DNA from: CAYMOV01 sp964392085 | GTDB taxonomy: Bacteria > Oederibacteriota > Muellerivitia > Muellerivitales > Muellerivitaceae | Direction of reading: 5' to 3' | Assembly: GCA_964392085.1 (NCBI GenBank) | Contig: CAYMOV010000125.1 | Coordinates: 1-6,830, forward strand | DNA length: 6,830 nt | Shown here: piece after piece, positions 5,642-6,830 of the stretch | Layout: each line of letters opens with the position of its first letter | Position numbering within the stretch: position 1 is the first letter of the stretch | Position numbers and translations under genes: made by a program | The notes under the pieces: generated by a model | Databases searched by the model: none | The model's input: only the letters and a program-made list of their open reading frames with translations | What the model was told of the DNA's origin: nothing

Positions 5642-6748
5642 TCAGTTGGTCAGGCACTTCTCCGATTCGCGGTCGAAGATGTGGGCCTTCTGCATGTTGA
5701 ACACCAGCTCGATGTCCTGGTTGATCTCGATCTGCTCGAAACCCTTCACCTTGCCGATGAACGGGCTCTTGCCGGTCGTGAGGTACAGGAGGGCTTCCGA
5801 GCCGAGGGTCTCGATGACCTCGACGGTGGCCGTGATGGTGTTGTCGGGCGAGGCGTTGGAGGCGTCCATCTTGTCGTGGATGTCCTCCGGGCGGATGCCC
5901 AGGATCACGTCGCGGCCCACGTGGCCCTCGACCTGCGCCAGCATGGAATCCGGCAGGCGCACCTCGAAGTTTTCCTCGTTGAAGAAGACGCCCGTGCGCT
6001 TCTTGTTCAGGGTGCCTTCCATGAAGTTCATGGCCGGCGTGCCGATGAAGCCCGCCACGAACTTGTTGACCGGCTTATCGTAGAGGGTGATGGGGTCGGC
6101 GATCTGCTGCACGAAGCCGTCCTTCATGACCACGATGCGGTCGCCCATGGTCATGGCTTCCAACTGGTCGTGCGTCACGTAGATCATCGTGGCCTGCAGG
6201 CGGGTATGCAGTTTGGACAGCTCGGCGCGCATCTGCACGCGGAGCTTGGCGTCGAGGTTCGAGAGGGGCTCGTCGAACAGGAACACCTTGGGCTTCCGGA
6301 CGATGGCGCGGCCGACGGCCACGCGCTGGCGCTGGCCGCCCGAGAGTTCCTTGGGACGGCGGTTCAACAATTCCTGGATGCCCAGGATGTTGGCGGCCTC
6401 GTACACGCGCTGCTTGATCTCGTCCTTGGGGTACTTACGGAGCTTCAAGCCGAAGGCCATGTTGTCGAACACGGTCATGTGGGGGTACAGGGCGTAGTTC
6501 TGGAACACCATGGCGATGTCCCGGTCCTTCGGGGGAACGTCGTTGACGAGGGTGTCGTCGATGCGGATCTCGCCCGAGGTGAGTTCCTCGAGGCCGGCCA
6601 CCATGCGGAGGGTGGTGGATTTGCCGCAACCCGAGGGCCCGACGAGGACGAGGAATTCCTTGTCCTGGACGTCGATGCTGACCTTATTGACCGCCATGAT
6701 GTTGTTGTCGTACATCTTGACGACGTCTTTGATCAAAACGTTTGCCAT
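5642..6748 (-). CDS. ugpC: Sugar ABC transporter ATP-binding protein, MalK/MsmK/UgpC type
   Basis: This 368-residue cytoplasmic ATPase would energise an ABC importer for sugars, oligosaccharides or glycerol-3-phosphate. All nucleotide-binding motifs are intact: Walker A GPSGCGKST (37-45), Q-loop Q83 in VFQNYALYPHM, signature LSGGQRQRVAVGRA (135-148), Walker B VFLFDEP (155-161), D-loop SNLD (163-166) and switch H193 in VTHDQ. The C-terminal part, from about 235, is the regulatory OB/TOBE region of this subfamily, with GIRPEDI (284-290) and ETLGSE (313-318). Length matches MalK and MsmK. The ATG at 6748 has a GGAG SD 8 nt upstream. No permease or binding-protein gene adjoins it in the window. 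ATPases of this type can serve several importers from a stand-alone locus, so substrate is unknown and the symbol denotes the family only. Codons lean strongly to C-ending forms, as in well-expressed genes. Confidence 0.93.
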   Translation of the reverse strand: MANVLIKDVVKMYDNNIMAVNKVSIDVQDKEFLVLVGPSGCGKSTTLRMVAGLEELTSGEIRIDDTLVNDVPPKDRDIAMVFQNYALYPHMTVFDNMAFGLKLRKYPKDEIKQRVYEAANILGIQELLNRRPKELSGGQRQRVAVGRAIVRKPKVFLFDEPLSNLDAKLRVQMRAELSKLHTRLQATMIYVTHDQLEAMTMGDRIVVMKDGFVQQIADPITLYDKPVNKFVAGFIGTPAMNFMEGTLNKKRTGVFFNEENFEVRLPDSMLAQVEGHVGRDVILGIRPEDIHDKMDASNASPDNTITATVEVIETLGSEALLYLTTGKSPFIGKVKGFEQIEINQDIELVFNMQKAHIFDRESEKCLTN

Positions 6749-6830
6749 GGAAAAGGCTCCGTTGCGTGGGACCGGTCCGCCCCAGGGAAAGGCATGGGAA
6801 CGGGCCAGAGGCCAAAAGTCCCGCCGGGCG

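Noticed and set aside
6769..6778. Palindrome GGACCGGTCC upstream of the ABC ATPase gene as an operator
   Set aside because: A 10-bp perfect palindrome is expected several times by chance in a window this size, it has no second copy nearby, and no promoter could be placed beside it.

Overview
This window looks like chromosomal DNA from a GC-rich bacterium, probably Gram-negative and probably from a draft or metagenome assembly. GC is about 60-65% by eye, Shine-Dalgarno sites are strong, and GTG and TTG starts are common. A run of exactly 100 Ns marks a scaffold join. I cannot name the genus.

Positions 1-5200, all on the minus strand, hold a tightly packed surface-polysaccharide operon. In transcription order it encodes UDP-glucose 6-dehydrogenase (ugd), a dTDP-4-dehydrorhamnose reductase (rfbD), an ALG5-like family 2 glycosyltransferase, a Wzx/MATE-type oligosaccharide flippase, and UDP-GlcNAc 2-epimerase (wecB, cut by the window edge). 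Junctions are a 7-nt gap, a 4-nt overlap, an 11-nt overlap and a 4-nt overlap, so translational coupling is likely. Together these genes supply UDP-glucuronate, dTDP-rhamnose and UDP-ManNAc, load a sugar onto a carrier (lipid phosphate by family analogy), and flip lipid-linked glycan across the inner membrane. No polymerase, initiating transferase, rmlA/B/C or UDP-ManNAc dehydrogenase is visible here.

Positions 5201-5641 are intergenic. They contain an unusual repeat array: two complete 62-bp units at a 96-bp period, a 100-N gap, and a third copy truncated by the gap. Each copy carries a perfect 9-bp stem with a 3-nt loop. The 55 bases on the left edge of the gap are identical to the 55 bases on the right edge. 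The gap is therefore most likely an assembly break inside the repeat, and the true copy number and even the adjacency of the two sides are uncertain. A strong symmetric intrinsic terminator follows at 5582-5613.

Positions 5642-6748 (minus strand) encode a complete MalK/MsmK/UgpC-type sugar ABC transporter ATPase as a single gene ending at that terminator. It appears functionally separate from the polysaccharide operon. The genes are conventional families; the repeat array is the only element I could not explain.
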